Source: Halomonas sp. HAL1 (lineage in GTDB: Bacteria > Pseudomonadota > Gammaproteobacteria > Pseudomonadales > Halomonadaceae). Taken from it: a stretch of DNA of 64,000 nucleotides. A program made the position numbers and the translations under genes. The notes beneath the pieces were generated by a model. It ran no database searches, was not told the DNA's origin, and saw nothing but the letters and a program-made list of their open reading frames with translations. Positions within the stretch are counted from its first letter, which is position 1. Each line of letters starts with the position of its first letter. The stretch spans positions 1,922,001 to 1,986,000 of the forward strand of contig NZ_CP130610.1 in the NCBI RefSeq assembly GCF_030544485.1. Direction: 5' to 3'. Positions 36,162 through 45,661 of the stretch are shown one piece after another.

Positions 36162-36983
36162 ATGCAGATGATTGATATCGAACAACTACCAGGAGGTGTC
36201 GCTCCGCCTCCGGTACGTGTCGGCGACGCCAGTATCGATGAAGCAACGATTGCGTTAGAGATGCAGTACCACCCCGCCGAAACGGCGGGGGAGGCCCAGC
36301 TTCAGGCGGCTCGTGCGCTGGTGGTTAGAGAGCTGCTGCGCCAGCGAGCTAACGTCCTGGGTCTACTATCGACACAGGAAGCCAGCGAAGCGCAGGAGGA
36401 TGCGGCGATTGCTGCCTTGCTTGAGCAGGAACTTGAGGTGCCCGAACCGGGAGAAGCCGATTGCCAACGCTTTTTTGATACCCACCGTGAGCGCTTCAGC
36501 GAGCCGACCCAGCTACGTGTAAGGCATATTCTGCTAGCAGCGGCACCGGATGACTCCCAGGGCCGCGACGACGCGTACCAGCTTGGCGAAAAACTGCTTA
36601 AAGAACTTAATTCCATACCCGAGCGGTTTGCCGAATTTGCGCAACACCACTCCGCGTGCCCTTCAAAAGAGATGGATGGCGATTTGGGCTGGCTAGTGTC
36701 AGGCCAGACCGTCCCTGAGCTGGATCGCGCTTTGCAGCACCTGCCCGAAGGCCTTCATGAGCGCCCCTTGGCGTCTCGCTATGGCTGGCATGTAGTAATC
36801 ATTGACGAACGGCGTGAAGGGCGGTCGTTACCTTTCGATCAGGTGGCCGACCGAGTGCGTCACAGCCTGCGCGAGCAGGCGACGCGACGTGCATTGCGCC
36901 ACTATTTGCTGGCGCTGGAAAGCGAAATAGGCGTCGAAGGAATTATTCTGGATGACGATGCTGGCGGCAGCTTGATGCAATAG
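36162..36983 (+). CDS. Parvulin-type peptidyl-prolyl isomerase of the nar operon
   Basis: A 273-residue protein. The rotamase domain is about residues 120-215: LRVRHILLAAAPDDSQG, ERFAEFAQHHSACPSKEMDGDLGWLVSGQTVPE and SRYGWHVVIIDER are PpiC/parvulin motifs. The N-terminal 115 residues are helical and resemble the NifM group. No signal peptide is present, so it is probably cytoplasmic. In nitrogenase systems NifM helps fold a subunit. Isomerases in this position after narI are known in pseudomonads and are thought to aid nitrate reductase maturation; that role is inferred here from the operon. Confidence 0.9.
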   Translation: MQMIDIEQLPGGVAPPPVRVGDASIDEATIALEMQYHPAETAGEAQLQAARALVVRELLRQRANVLGLLSTQEASEAQEDAAIAALLEQELEVPEPGEADCQRFFDTHRERFSEPTQLRVRHILLAAAPDDSQGRDDAYQLGEKLLKELNSIPERFAEFAQHHSACPSKEMDGDLGWLVSGQTVPELDRALQHLPEGLHERPLASRYGWHVVIIDERREGRSLPFDQVADRVRHSLREQATRRALRHYLLALESEIGVEGIILDDDAGGSLMQ

Positions 36984-37018
36984 CTTGAAGCAATAGCAAA
37001 GCTAATAGGAGAGGCTTG

Positions 37019-37591
37019 ATGTCCCATGTTCCTGTCAATGCACTTTTCACTCCGCTTGGCATCGCGGTGCTAACGGTTTCCGATACCCGTGGTTTCGATG
37101 AAGATGGCAGCGGTGACCTACTGGTTGAACATCTGAGCGAAAGCGGCCATACCCTGGTGGAGAGACGCATCGTTCCTGATGATATCTATCAGGTTCGTGC
37201 CGTGGTCTCGGAGTGGATTGCGCGAACAGATATCCACGCGATTCTGGTTAATGGCGGCACTGGCTTTACCGCCCGGGATACCACTCCCGAGGCGTTGATA
37301 CCGCTGTTCGACAAAGCGATCGAAGGGTATGGAGAGCTGTTCCGCCACTACTCCCTGAAGACAGTCGGCACAGCGACGATCCAGTCTCGCGCCGTCGCGG
37401 GGGTGGCCAACCGAACGATGATGTTTGCCATGCCCGGCTCACCCAAAGCGTGTGCCTTGGCGTGGGACAACATTATCGCTTTGCAGCTGGACTCCCGCAC
37501 TCGGCCCTGCAACTTCGCCGCCATGGTGCTGCCTTCAGCAACCCCGTGTAGTGGACGAGCGACCTCTTCCAATGAGGTGGAGCACTTATGA
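37019..37591 (+). CDS. moaB: Molybdenum cofactor biosynthesis protein MoaB
   Basis: A 190-residue MoaB/Mog-type protein from ATG 37019, with AGGAG upstream. It shows GIAVLTVSDTRGFDEDGSGD and the molybdopterin-binding loop VNGGTGFTARDTTPEAL, then TMMFAMPGSPKACALAWDNI. In this family the protein adenylylates molybdopterin before metal insertion, or has a redundant role. It overlaps moeA by 4 bases (ATGA). The operon position supplies cofactor for the NarG made just upstream. Confidence 0.92.
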   Translation: MSHVPVNALFTPLGIAVLTVSDTRGFDEDGSGDLLVEHLSESGHTLVERRIVPDDIYQVRAVVSEWIARTDIHAILVNGGTGFTARDTTPEALIPLFDKAIEGYGELFRHYSLKTVGTATIQSRAVAGVANRTMMFAMPGSPKACALAWDNIIALQLDSRTRPCNFAAMVLPSATPCSGRATSSNEVEHL

Positions 37592-38850
37592 ACTGTCACT
37601 GCGCAGAAATAGTCACGCCCGGCTTGTTAGAGCTGTTTGATGCACGCCAACGGCTTATCGACGCCGCCACGCCCATTAATGCAGTAGAAAACATCACTCT
37701 TGAACAATCGGCGGGGCGAGTGCTGGCAGAAACGCTTGTCGCACCTCTCGATATGCCGGGTGTGGACAATAGCGCTATGGATGGTTACGCGCTGTGTCTG
37801 GCTGATTACCAAGCGGTACCTCCCGGCGCAGGCTTACCCATTCTTCAACGCGTACCGGCTGGCGCAGGCGTCATGCTGCTACCGGAAGGAGGCTGCGCGC
37901 GTATTTTTACCGGCGCGCCGGTGCCCATGGGGGCAGATATTGTGGTGCCTCAAGAGCGGGTGACTCTTGATCAGCGCGGGCATATACACCTCGAGGGTAG
38001 CCTGGTGGTAGGCGCTAATATTCGCCGTCAAGGCGAGGAGACTCGCATGGGAACCCCACTACTCGCCGCGGGTAAGTTGCTTGATGCCGCGTCGATTGCG
38101 CTGCTGGCGAGCTATGGGGTAAATGCTGTGACCGTCAAACGGCGCCTGCGTGTGGCACTCCTCTCAACGGGCGATGAGCTGATTGCCCCAGGTACGGCGC
38201 GATCACCGGGGCAGGTATACGACAGCAATCGCGCCATGCTTAACGTTCTGCTAGCACAGGCGCAGTGCGACGTGCTGGATTTAGGTGTCATCGCAGATTC
38301 GCCGGCGTCATTGCATCAGGCCTTTGAGCACGCACAAACCGCTGCAGATTTAGTGGTGTGCACTGGGGGCGTTTCGGTCGGCGAAGAGGATCATGTTCGT
38401 CCGGTGATTGAGCAGCGCGGCGGGCTGCATTTTCATGGTGTCGCGATGAAGCCAGGGAAGCCCTTTGCTTTCGGTAATCTAGGCGCGGAGCCATTTTCTT
38501 CCACACCGTTAATGGCGCTGCCGGGTAACCCCGTGGCCTCCCTGGTGGGCTGGCAACTGCTGGCGCTGCCGTTTATTCATGCCATGCAAGGTAGAGCTGA
38601 AGCGGCTCTACAGCGTTACCCGGTAAAAGCCGGTTTCTCTCAGAGCGGGCCCCAAGGGCGCTGCGAGCTATTACGGGTGGAGTTGGATTGGTCACAGGGG
38701 ACTCCCGTGGCGCAGTTAGCGGGCGGACAGGGCTCGCATATGCTCAGCGCGGCTAGCCAGGCCCATGGCTATTTGATGATTAATCCAGGCACCGACGTGA
38801 CAGAAGGGGGCGCATATCCCTATTACCCGATCAGTCAGTTCAACGCTTGA
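37588..38850 (+). CDS. moeA: Molybdopterin molybdenumtransferase MoeA
   Basis: A 420-residue MoeA with the usual domain order: N-terminal domains with LDMPGVDNSAMDGYAL and the Mog-like domain with LLSTGDELIAPGT, VVCTGGVSVGEEDHV and FHGVAMKPGKPFAFG, then the C-terminal beta domain. It inserts molybdate into adenylylated molybdopterin to complete the cofactor. LPGNPVASLVGW is present. It is translationally coupled to moaB. Confidence 0.95.
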   Translation: MNCHCAEIVTPGLLELFDARQRLIDAATPINAVENITLEQSAGRVLAETLVAPLDMPGVDNSAMDGYALCLADYQAVPPGAGLPILQRVPAGAGVMLLPEGGCARIFTGAPVPMGADIVVPQERVTLDQRGHIHLEGSLVVGANIRRQGEETRMGTPLLAAGKLLDAASIALLASYGVNAVTVKRRLRVALLSTGDELIAPGTARSPGQVYDSNRAMLNVLLAQAQCDVLDLGVIADSPASLHQAFEHAQTAADLVVCTGGVSVGEEDHVRPVIEQRGGLHFHGVAMKPGKPFAFGNLGAEPFSSTPLMALPGNPVASLVGWQLLALPFIHAMQGRAEAALQRYPVKAGFSQSGPQGRCELLRVELDWSQGTPVAQLAGGQGSHMLSAASQAHGYLMINPGTDVTEGGAYPYYPISQFNA

Positions 38851-38902
38851 GTCGCTTTTTTTGGCGTGACCACTGACGTCGTTTGCTTTTATAGGAGAGG
38901 GT

Positions 38903-39310
38903 ATGCCTTCACATCATAAACCGCGCACACTGATTTATGCCTGCTCCGGCTGTTCTGACGTGGCGCAACTGGCCAATAGTGTTGCTCTGCGTCTTGATCA
39001 TGCAGGAGAGGCAGAAATGTCCTGCATTGCCGGTGTCGGCGGTGGCGTGCCCGGCTTGGTAAGCATCGCCCGCTCCGGGCGGCCTATCGTAGCCATTGAT
39101 GGGTGTCAGATGCATTGCGCCAGCCACTGTCTTTCCAAAGCGGGCGTTATGCCCACTGAGCACGTCAAGCTGTATGAGAACGGCCTGCGCAAGCGGCGGG
39201 GCCAGTTTTATGATGAGGAAACCATTGAAGAGGTCACCGCCGAAGTGAAAGGGCTCATAGCTCGGCTACCCGTTAACGCCAGTGCCCAAGCAGAGGAGCC
39301 CTCAGAATGA
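38903..39310 (+). CDS. DGC-domain putative zinc-binding protein in the Mo-cofactor operon
   Basis: A 135-residue protein with AGGAG upstream. Cysteine motifs [28 protein letters not shown] and [15 protein letters not shown] match the DGC-motif family of putative zinc-binding proteins, named after Asp-Gly-Cys (here DGC in IDGCQMHC). Seven cysteines in 135 residues suggest metal or cluster binding. Its stop overlaps the moaA start (ATGA), and it follows moeA by 52 bases. This suggests a role in metal or sulfur handling for cofactor or iron-sulfur assembly, or in redox sensing; no function is established to my knowledge. The acidic C-terminal tail is poorly conserved in appearance. Confidence 0.8.
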   Translation: MPSHHKPRTLIYACSGCSDVAQLANSVALRLDHAGEAEMSCIAGVGGGVPGLVSIARSGRPIVAIDGCQMHCASHCLSKAGVMPTEHVKLYENGLRKRRGQFYDEETIEEVTAEVKGLIARLPVNASAQAEEPSE

Positions 39311-40296
39311 GTGCGCTAGTCGATGGGTTTGGCCGTACGGTGCGCTACCTACGCATATCGGTGACTGATCGTTGTGACTTCCGCTGTGTTTATTGCATGG
39401 CTGAGGAGATGACCTTCCTGCCTCGGGCCCAACTGCTTACCCTTGAAGAGATAGCCACGCTGTCGCAGGCCTTCGTCGAGCTGGGGGTGGAAAAAATCCG
39501 CCTAACTGGCGGGGAGCCGCTGGTACGCCAGGGCGTATTAACGTTAGTGCAAAAACTCGGTGAATTGGAAGGCCTGCGCGAGCTGGCTATGACTACCAAC
39601 GGCTCTGGTTTAGTCAAGCATGCCAATGCTTTGCGGCAAGGCGGGCTACATCGACTCAATATCAGCCTCGACTCGCTTAAGCCCGAACGCTTTAAAGCAT
39701 TAACCCGGACGGGGGATCTTGGCCAAGTGATTGCGGGTATCCGCGCAGCTCGCCGCGCTGGCTTTCAGTCGATTAAGCTCAACGCCGTATTGCTCAAGGG
39801 GCGCAATGACGACGAAATTATCGACTTGGTAAACTTTGCCCGGGATGAACAAGTCGATATAAGCTTTATTGAGGAGATGCCGCTGGGCGCTATCAGCGAG
39901 CATAACCGTGGCGAGACCTTTCTTTCTACCGATACGGTGCGGGAGACCATAGAAAACCACTATCATCTCTTACCCACCACCGAGACCACCCTAGGGCCAT
40001 CCCGCTATTACCGTATGGCAGACAGCCAGTCGCGGATTGGCTTTATTTCTCCCCATAGCCACAATTTCTGCGCTGCCTGTAATCGTGTTCGAGTGACGGC
40101 TGAAGGGCGGCTACTGCTTTGTCTGGGCAATGAGCATTCGGTAGATTTACGCGCTGTCATGCGGCGTTATCCGGGGGACACCCAGCGGCTTAAATCGAGC
40201 ATTGTGGCGGCAATGAAGAAAAAACCTGAGCGTCATCATTTTACTACCGATGGTGAGGTTCAGGTTGTGAGGTTCATGAATGCAACAGGTGGTTAA
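39307..40296 (+). CDS. moaA: GTP 3',8-cyclase MoaA
   Basis: A 329-residue radical SAM enzyme. The N-terminal cluster motif is [13 protein letters not shown]; the C-terminal cluster is [18 protein letters not shown], with the CxxCx13C spacing of Moa[14 protein letters not shown] binds SAM. It ends in Gly-Gly, required for activity in the family. It converts GTP to the cyclic intermediate in the first step of molybdopterin synthesis. It closes a nar-Mo operon that probably runs from narG. The gene overlaps the DGC-protein gene by 4 bases. Confidence 0.95.
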   Translation: MSALVDGFGRTVRYLRISVTDRCDFRCVYCMAEEMTFLPRAQLLTLEEIATLSQAFVELGVEKIRLTGGEPLVRQGVLTLVQKLGELEGLRELAMTTNGSGLVKHANALRQGGLHRLNISLDSLKPERFKALTRTGDLGQVIAGIRAARRAGFQSIKLNAVLLKGRNDDEIIDLVNFARDEQVDISFIEEMPLGAISEHNRGETFLSTDTVRETIENHYHLLPTTETTLGPSRYYRMADSQSRIGFISPHSHNFCAACNRVRVTAEGRLLLCLGNEHSVDLRAVMRRYPGDTQRLKSSIVAAMKKKPERHHFTTDGEVQVVRFMNATGG

Positions 40297-40442
40297 TTTA
40301 GTTTTGAGTTTGGCCGCTATTAGCCGTGTCAGTGGTTAGCAATTGCAAGCGCCCTGTCGGGAAAGTAGTCAAAAGCCCACTTAACAAGTTCTTCTGCGGA
40401 AGTTTCAGGTTTCCCATCTATGCAAACCAAGTTGCCTAGCGT

Positions 40443-40628
40443 TTAAGGACGATTATCGATATTGCCAGGGCGCTGTGCTGTTGTATCGCGAGGGGTAGCC
40501 TGCGGCTGTTGAGGCGTCCGCTTTGCATCATTGCGACTACGAACATCTTTCCAAGCGTCCTTGGCTTTCTGTCTGTTTGCTGGCTTACGCAGCCAATTGA
40601 CGACTGCCATTACGATCCATTTCCTCAT
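40443..40628 (-). CDS. Small basic protein of unknown function
   Basis: A 61-residue frame on the minus strand with an excellent ribosome site (AGGAGG, 5 bases before ATG), the main reason to accept it. The N-terminus is hydrophobic then basic (MRKWIVMAVVNWLRKPANRQ), followed by KAKDAWKDVRSRND and a Pro/Gln/Thr-rich tail. It may associate with the membrane through its first 15 residues. I do not recognise a family. It stands alone between moaA and the catabolic cluster. Confidence 0.55.
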   Translation of the reverse strand: MRKWIVMAVVNWLRKPANRQKAKDAWKDVRSRNDAKRTPQQPQATPRDTTAQRPGNIDNRP

Positions 40629-41097
40629 GCGAACCTCCTGGTACCTAACTGCTTAGGAGCATATTCGTTATAGCATTGGTGTTAAGTCCCAGCCATTCAA
40701 GATGGACTAGGGTTTGTAACAATATCCGATGCGCCGTATTCCTCTGAGTTCCTGATTTTCTACTTCAACCTACCTCAGGCTAAGTTTTCAGCCCTCCATA
40801 TGCTATTTCACTATTCTCTATGCGGTCATGCCCTTAATCTTCCTTTTTCGCTCCTTAAGCGTAGCAGAGAACCCATTTTACACCTGTGTGGCTAACCAGC
40901 TTCCTCGCTCTGTTTTATAGCTATCGACATGCGCTTCGGGAGAAAGTAAACTGACTTTGATTGAATATTGCACACAATGATCATTAAATCGACGATAGTA
41001 TAATATGCCCAGTACAACAATTCTAAACGCGCTGGTGAAAGGGCTGATGGCGGGTACTGAGTGATTTGCAAATGTCTAAGAGGCTAGGGAGAAAATA
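40629..41097. other. Intergenic control region before the dehydratase gene
   Basis: No gene seen. The left part contains the divergent upstream DNA of the small basic gene. The right part holds the candidate operator at 40962-40982 and a TATAAT at about 40998-41003, without a good -35 at the normal distance. GGGAG precedes the dehydratase ATG. Confidence 0.5.
40962..40982 (+). promoter_or_regulatory. Candidate operator shared with the tctC promoter region (copy 1)
   Basis: Core ATTGCACACAAT at 40967-40978 is an inverted ATTG/CAAT repeat. Its reverse complement with flanks, GATCATTGTGTGCAATATTC plus A, matches the sequence at 48696-48716 at 18 of 21 positions. It lies just upstream of the TATAAT of the dehydratase promoter. 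The neighbouring GntR regulator is the natural candidate to bind it. Confidence 0.6.
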
Positions 41098-42627
41098 ATG
41101 GAGCTTATCAATAGTGTACCTGCTGTCATTAGGTTGAATCTTCATGACAACGTTGGCGTGGCGAGTAGGGCTGTTCCGAAGGGGTATCCCATTGACGATG
41201 AACAGCACACTGCCCATGAGAATATTGATGCTGGTCATAAGGTTGCATTAACGGTCATTGAACCAGAACAGCCCATCTTCAAATATGGTCAGATTATTGG
41301 GTTGGCAACGCGGCGTATCGAGGCCGGTGAGCATGTTCATACGCACAATATTGTTATGTTGGAACGTGACACATCACTGGAGCATTTCAAGCCAGCGCCA
41401 AGGACACCGGTGACTGACAGTCAGCGCACCTTTAATGGCTACCATCGTGCCAATGGACAAGTAGGTACCCGCAACTACATCGGCATTCTTTCCACCGTGA
41501 ACTGTTCAGCCACGGTCTCAAAAGTGGTTGCAGAGCGTCTCAATGCCAGCGGTGAGTTTGAAGCATTAGGCTTTGATGGCGTTGTGCCGGTCACCCATGG
41601 CTCAGGCTGCGCAATGAATACGGAGTCTGAGGGGTTTGCATTCCTTGAAAGGGTATTGAATGGCTATGCGATCAATCCGAATTTTGCTTTTGTGCTTATT
41701 ATTGGTTTAGGTTGCGAAGCTAATCAGGTTAAGCAACTGGTTGAAAAGTATGGACTGACCGATACATCAAGAATATTTTATTTTAATATTCAGAGCGCTG
41801 GCGGTACCCGAGCGAGCATTGAAAAGGCGTCGGAAAAAATTCGTCAAATGTCGAATGACTACCGTCATGCCGAGAGGCGCCCAGCTCCGTTGAGCCACCT
41901 TACCGTGGCACTGCAGTGTGGTGGGTCAGACGGTTATTCTGGTATTACTGCCAACCCTGCCCTGGGACATGCGGCTGATCTTATCGTCCAACATGGCGGT
42001 AGCGTTATATTGAGTGAAACGCCTGAAATCTATGGTGCCGAGCATTTGCTGCTAGATAGAGCTATCAATGAAGACGTTGCGCGTAAGCTGCTGGAAAGGA
42101 TCGAGTGGTGGAAGCACTACACGCAGATCAATGGGGCTGAATTAAACAATAATCCTTCACCTGGAAATAAAGCAGGGGGGTTATCCACCATTCTTGAAAA
42201 ATCGCTGGGCGCCGTGGCTAAGAGTGGTTCTTCGAGCCTTAATGACGTGCTTGAGTATGCCCAGCCGTTAAAAGAGCCAGGTTTTAATTTTATGGATAGC
42301 CCCGGCTATGATCCGGTGTCCGTCACGGGTCAGATTGCTTCAGGCGCAACCGTCGTGTGTTTTACCACGGGGCGCGGCTCTGTCTCCGGGTTTAAGCCCG
42401 CGCCGTGTATTAAGCTGGCAACCAATACGCAGATGTATGAAAGCATTCTCGAAGATATGGATATTAACTGTGGCACCATTGTGGATGGTACCGCCACAGT
42501 AGAAGAAGTGGGCGAGCATATTTTTGAGAAGATCATTGCGATTGCCTCGGGCGAACAGAGTGCCAGTGAAGCGTTGGGTTATGGTAACAATGAATTTGTG
42601 CCGTGGATGGTGGGTGCCGTTACTTAA
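41098..42627 (+). CDS. UxaA/GarD-family sugar-acid dehydratase
   Basis: A 509-residue protein combining an N-terminal SAF domain (about 1-100; LNLHDNVGVASRAVPKGYPI, GQIIGLATRRIEAGEHVHTHN) with a C-terminal altronate/galactarate dehydratase domain. Motifs include RANGQVGTRNYIGILSTVNC, PVTHGSGCAMNTES, VALQCGGSDGYSGITANPAL and FMDSPGYDPVSVTGQIASGA. These iron-dependent enzymes dehydrate altronate, galactarate or related sugar acids to 2-keto-3-deoxy acids. Full-length fusion of both domains argues against the split sulfolactate lyase SuyAB. The TTT transporter, reductases and GntR regulator around it support sugar-acid use. The exact substrate is not readable, so no gene symbol is given. Confidence 0.83.
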   Translation: MELINSVPAVIRLNLHDNVGVASRAVPKGYPIDDEQHTAHENIDAGHKVALTVIEPEQPIFKYGQIIGLATRRIEAGEHVHTHNIVMLERDTSLEHFKPAPRTPVTDSQRTFNGYHRANGQVGTRNYIGILSTVNCSATVSKVVAERLNASGEFEALGFDGVVPVTHGSGCAMNTESEGFAFLERVLNGYAINPNFAFVLIIGLGCEANQVKQLVEKYGLTDTSRIFYFNIQSAGGTRASIEKASEKIRQMSNDYRHAERRPAPLSHLTVALQCGGSDGYSGITANPALGHAADLIVQHGGSVILSETPEIYGAEHLLLDRAINEDVARKLLERIEWWKHYTQINGAELNNNPSPGNKAGGLSTILEKSLGAVAKSGSSSLNDVLEYAQPLKEPGFNFMDSPGYDPVSVTGQIASGATVVCFTTGRGSVSGFKPAPCIKLATNTQMYESILEDMDINCGTIVDGTATVEEVGEHIFEKIIAIASGEQSASEALGYGNNEFVPWMVGAVT

Positions 42628-42674
42628 CAGCCCTATATAGCCCTTAACTAACACCTATGTAATGAGTGGCTTGA

Positions 42675-43640
42675 ATGTCGCAGTCGTTGAAAGACCAGCT
42701 TTACGAGGCGCTTAAGCGAAGTATCAACAGTGGCCACCTTGAGTCAGGCTTAGTGCTACTCGAAGGCAATATTGCAGAAATATTCGGAATGAGCCGCTCT
42801 CCTGTTCGTCAGACATTAGGGCGTTTGCATGATGAACAGTTAATTTGCCGTTTCGATGGCCGTGGTTACTTGGTGGGGGCAACGGCCGTTGAGCCTATCA
42901 GGCGGAATCTTACCACGGCCGATTTCAGTGCGTTGGGCGAGGATGCCAAGATTGAGCGCACGGACAGTTGGCGCGCCATAGCCGATGTTGTGGAACATGA
43001 TGTTGTCTTGAGCTCGATGAAAGGCAGGTTCGAACTCAACGAGCTCCAACTGGCAAGAAAATACAGTGTCAGCCGTACGATTACACATCGAATTCTGCTC
43101 TACCTGCAGTCCATTGGGGTGGTTGAAAAAGTGAAGTACACCAGTTGGTCCATTGTGCCGCTGGACAATGATCGACTGCATAACCTTTATGAAGCGCGTA
43201 GGCAGTTGGAGCCCTTTATGATTGCCAGGGCGACGCAGAGTATGCCCGAGCAACAAATCTCCCATTTCATTGAGAAGTTAGAGCAGACGGCGGCTAAATA
43301 TCCTAACGTCGCAGGCGCGACACTGGATGAACTTGAAAGCGATCTGCACTACAGAACAGTGAGCATGGGGGGCAATCAAGAAATTTTTGACATGCTAAGG
43401 CGCACCCATCCTGTTCTGCTTATGAGCAAGCATCTGCTGGGCTCTAGCATGGCACTGCCAGACAAAGATCCGTTCTTTCATGACCATCTGAAAATCTTCG
43501 ACAGAATGCGTCATAAAGAGGGTGAGCAAGCAAGCCAAGCGCTCTCTGCTCACTTGGCAGGCTCCGAAGCCAAGGTTCAAGAACGTCTTAGCGATTTTCG
43601 TGACCACGGCGTTCTCGACATCCCCGATTACTTGCGCTAA
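42675..43640 (+). CDS. GntR-family regulator with apparent tandem winged helices and FCD-like domain
   Basis: A 321-residue regulator, about 90 residues longer than a usual GntR/FadR-type protein. Residues 1-68 are a GntR winged helix (LYEALKRSINSGHLESGLVL, MSRSPVRQTLGRLHDEQLI). Residues about 108-168 look like a second winged helix: GRFELNELQLARKYSVSRTI, then THRILLYLQSIGVVEKVKYT. The rest (about 170-321) resembles the FCD ligand domain: LYEARRQLEPFMIARAT, HYRTVSMGGNQEIFDMLRRT and FFHDHLKIFDRMRHKEGEQA supply acidic and His residues that bind metal and ligand in the family. It lies 47 bases after the dehydratase gene and probably controls the cluster through the shared operator. The ribosome site is weak. 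Confidence 0.85.
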   Translation: MSQSLKDQLYEALKRSINSGHLESGLVLLEGNIAEIFGMSRSPVRQTLGRLHDEQLICRFDGRGYLVGATAVEPIRRNLTTADFSALGEDAKIERTDSWRAIADVVEHDVVLSSMKGRFELNELQLARKYSVSRTITHRILLYLQSIGVVEKVKYTSWSIVPLDNDRLHNLYEARRQLEPFMIARATQSMPEQQISHFIEKLEQTAAKYPNVAGATLDELESDLHYRTVSMGGNQEIFDMLRRTHPVLLMSKHLLGSSMALPDKDPFFHDHLKIFDRMRHKEGEQASQALSAHLAGSEAKVQERLSDFRDHGVLDIPDYLR

Positions 43641-43667
43641 CGATAACGATAAAGCTAGTTCGCGTCG

Positions 43668-44558
43668 TTAATTGAGGGGCATTTCATTTCTACGTCTGAG
43701 TTCTCGAATCAAGGCACTATGGTCGAGCTCTCCATCGCCATGGGCAACAAGGTCCGTGAACAGGCTATTCACCAGCGATGTGACGGGCAGGTCAAGTGAC
43801 AGCTCTTTGGCGAGTGCAATGGCCGTTTGGGTATCTTTTAGTTGCCATTTGGCAGGGCCGCCCGGAGCGAAGTCATTGGCAATCATACGGGGTGCATGAG
43901 CGCGTAGTATGGTCGAATCCGCAAAACCACCTAACAGTGCCTCGCGAACTTTAGCGGGATCAGCGCCACCGCGTTCTGCAAGAAGCACCGCCTCTGAGAC
44001 AGTGGCGATCGTATTGGCGACGATTAATTGATTGGCTAACTTCGCCAGTTGCCCGGTACCTGCAGGGCCGACATGAACCGGGTTGCCCATTACCTGAAGT
44101 AGGGTACTTATGCGCTCGAATGTGGCCACTTCACCACCGACCATAATCGCCAAATTTCCCTCTTGAGCGCCTTTTTCACCTCCTGATACGGGGGCGTCCA
44201 GATAACCAATCCCGCGCTCAGCCGCGGCCTTGGCTTGCTGCTGTGCAGTTTCAACCGGGATTGAACTCATCACCATCAGCGTGCTGTGCGGCTTCATGGC
44301 TGCCAATAGACCGTTGGGTCCCAGAATCACCTCATTGCAGACAGGGCCTGAACTGAGCATGACCACCACAACGTCTGCTTGCTCAGCCGCCTGCTGGAAA
44401 GTCTCGCTTACCTCGATGCCCAGTGAGGTAAGAGCGTGCGCTTTATCCGGGGTGCGATTCCAGACGCGTACCTGATGGCCCGCCTTGGCAAGATTGGCGG
44501 CCATCGGCCCACCCATAATGCCTGTGCCAATAAAGGCTATTGTTGTTGGTTCGCTCAT
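43668..44558 (-). CDS. Tartronate-semialdehyde/3-hydroxyisobutyrate-type reductase (GarR-like)
   Basis: A 296-residue beta-hydroxyacid dehydrogenase. The NAD(P) motif is IAFIGTGIMGGPMAANLAKA, the substrate loop LDAPVSGGEKGAQEGNLAIM and the catalytic Lys lies in GTGQLAKLANQLIVANT. In sugar-acid catabolism GarR reduces tartronate semialdehyde to glycerate after aldolase cleavage. No aldolase is seen in the window, so this role is inferred. It is the last gene of the tctCBA-ldh-garR series on the minus strand, 56 bases after ldh, and converges with the GntR gene. A second, more distant paralogue lies at 50963-51850. Confidence 0.87.
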   Translation of the reverse strand: MSEPTTIAFIGTGIMGGPMAANLAKAGHQVRVWNRTPDKAHALTSLGIEVSETFQQAAEQADVVVVMLSSGPVCNEVILGPNGLLAAMKPHSTLMVMSSIPVETAQQQAKAAAERGIGYLDAPVSGGEKGAQEGNLAIMVGGEVATFERISTLLQVMGNPVHVGPAGTGQLAKLANQLIVANTIATVSEAVLLAERGGADPAKVREALLGGFADSTILRAHAPRMIANDFAPGGPAKWQLKDTQTAIALAKELSLDLPVTSLVNSLFTDLVAHGDGELDHSALIRELRRRNEMPLN

Positions 44559-44614
44559 GATAGATGCCTCACTGCTCTGGTCCCACGATGATCAATTTTT
44601 TGCCGCAGCTATCT

Positions 44615-45661
44615 TTAATAACGACCCTTCAGTGATGAGTCATCAATAGCCTTTTGTAGCTCAGTCACCACATCGTCCGGCAGCGGAATACCTTGTTCCA
44701 AGTACTTATCTCGACGACTAAGTCCGGCTTGTCCAGGCATTCGCACCGGATACTGTGGGTTTACCGGCGTGGAACTCAGGCATGCTTCGATTAAATGATC
44801 TGTTTCATCAAGGAAAGCACTCTGTCCCGAGAAAAGGGTGGGGTCGATTACCATGACTGTCACCGAGGCCCCCCAACCAGTGGGCGCATCTTTGCGACCA
44901 AACCCGCCTAATGCGGAGGTCAGTGCTTCCACCATCAACCCCATCGCAAAACCTTTATGACCGAACTCCTGGCCGCCGAGCGGCAGGATGCTACCTTGTG
45001 GGTCGCTGAAAAAATCCGCTGGATCGTCGCTGGCAAGCCCCGTATTGGTAAGGATGACGGGATGCGCCATTTTGGTTTTCTCAGCGTGTGCTTTACCCAC
45101 GCTGCCGTTAGTGACGGTCGACATGCTGACGTCCATCATGACCGGTTGGACGCGACTAGGGATGCCCATTGCAATTGGGTTCGGTGTGTAAACTGGCGAA
45201 ACGCCTCCATAAGGGGCGACCGATTTCACCGCTGGATCCGAGGTCATAATGATCGGCATCAACCCTCGCTCAACAAAAGGCTGTAAATACGAGGCCAAAC
45301 AGGCGATATGGTGCGAACGTTTTATGGTCACAATACCAATGCCAGACTCTCGTGCTGCATCAGCACTTCGCTCAAGCGCTTTTTGCACTAAGTAGGGGCC
45401 AAGAATATAGTGGCCATCAACAAGGGCAGCGACTGAGCTGATCTCTTTTGAGGTCATCGCGTTGTGATCACCGCACGCATGCCCCGATTTCAAATCTCTT
45501 AAGTAACCGTTCGCCAGTTTGACGCCATGGGTATGGTGCCCCAATAAATCGCCTTCAATAAGAATACTGCTGGTTGTCTCACTCACTTCACGAGAAGCAC
45601 CGGCCTCCATGAATAGGGTAGCCAGTACCTCTTCCAACCAATTTTTTGTATAGCGTTTCAT
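44615..45661 (-). CDS. Malate/L-lactate dehydrogenase-family (Ldh2/AllD-type) oxidoreductase
   Basis: A 348-residue NAD(P)-dependent dehydrogenase. Family marks: LIEGDLLGHHTHGVKLANGY with the catalytic His, GIVTIKRSHHIACLASYLQP, YTPNPIAMGIPS and GQEFGHKGFAMGLMVEALTS. Members act on malate, lactate, ureidoglycolate, sulfolactate or 2-keto-sugar acids. The start overlaps the tctA stop by 4 bases (ATGA), so it is co-translated with the transporter and its substrate is probably the transported acid or a product of it. Which 2-hydroxyacid cannot be decided from sequence. Confidence 0.87.
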   Translation of the reverse strand: MKRYTKNWLEEVLATLFMEAGASREVSETTSSILIEGDLLGHHTHGVKLANGYLRDLKSGHACGDHNAMTSKEISSVAALVDGHYILGPYLVQKALERSADAARESGIGIVTIKRSHHIACLASYLQPFVERGLMPIIMTSDPAVKSVAPYGGVSPVYTPNPIAMGIPSRVQPVMMDVSMSTVTNGSVGKAHAEKTKMAHPVILTNTGLASDDPADFFSDPQGSILPLGGQEFGHKGFAMGLMVEALTSALGGFGRKDAPTGWGASVTVMVIDPTLFSGQSAFLDETDHLIEACLSSTPVNPQYPVRMPGQAGLSRRDKYLEQGIPLPDDVVTELQKAIDDSSLKGRY

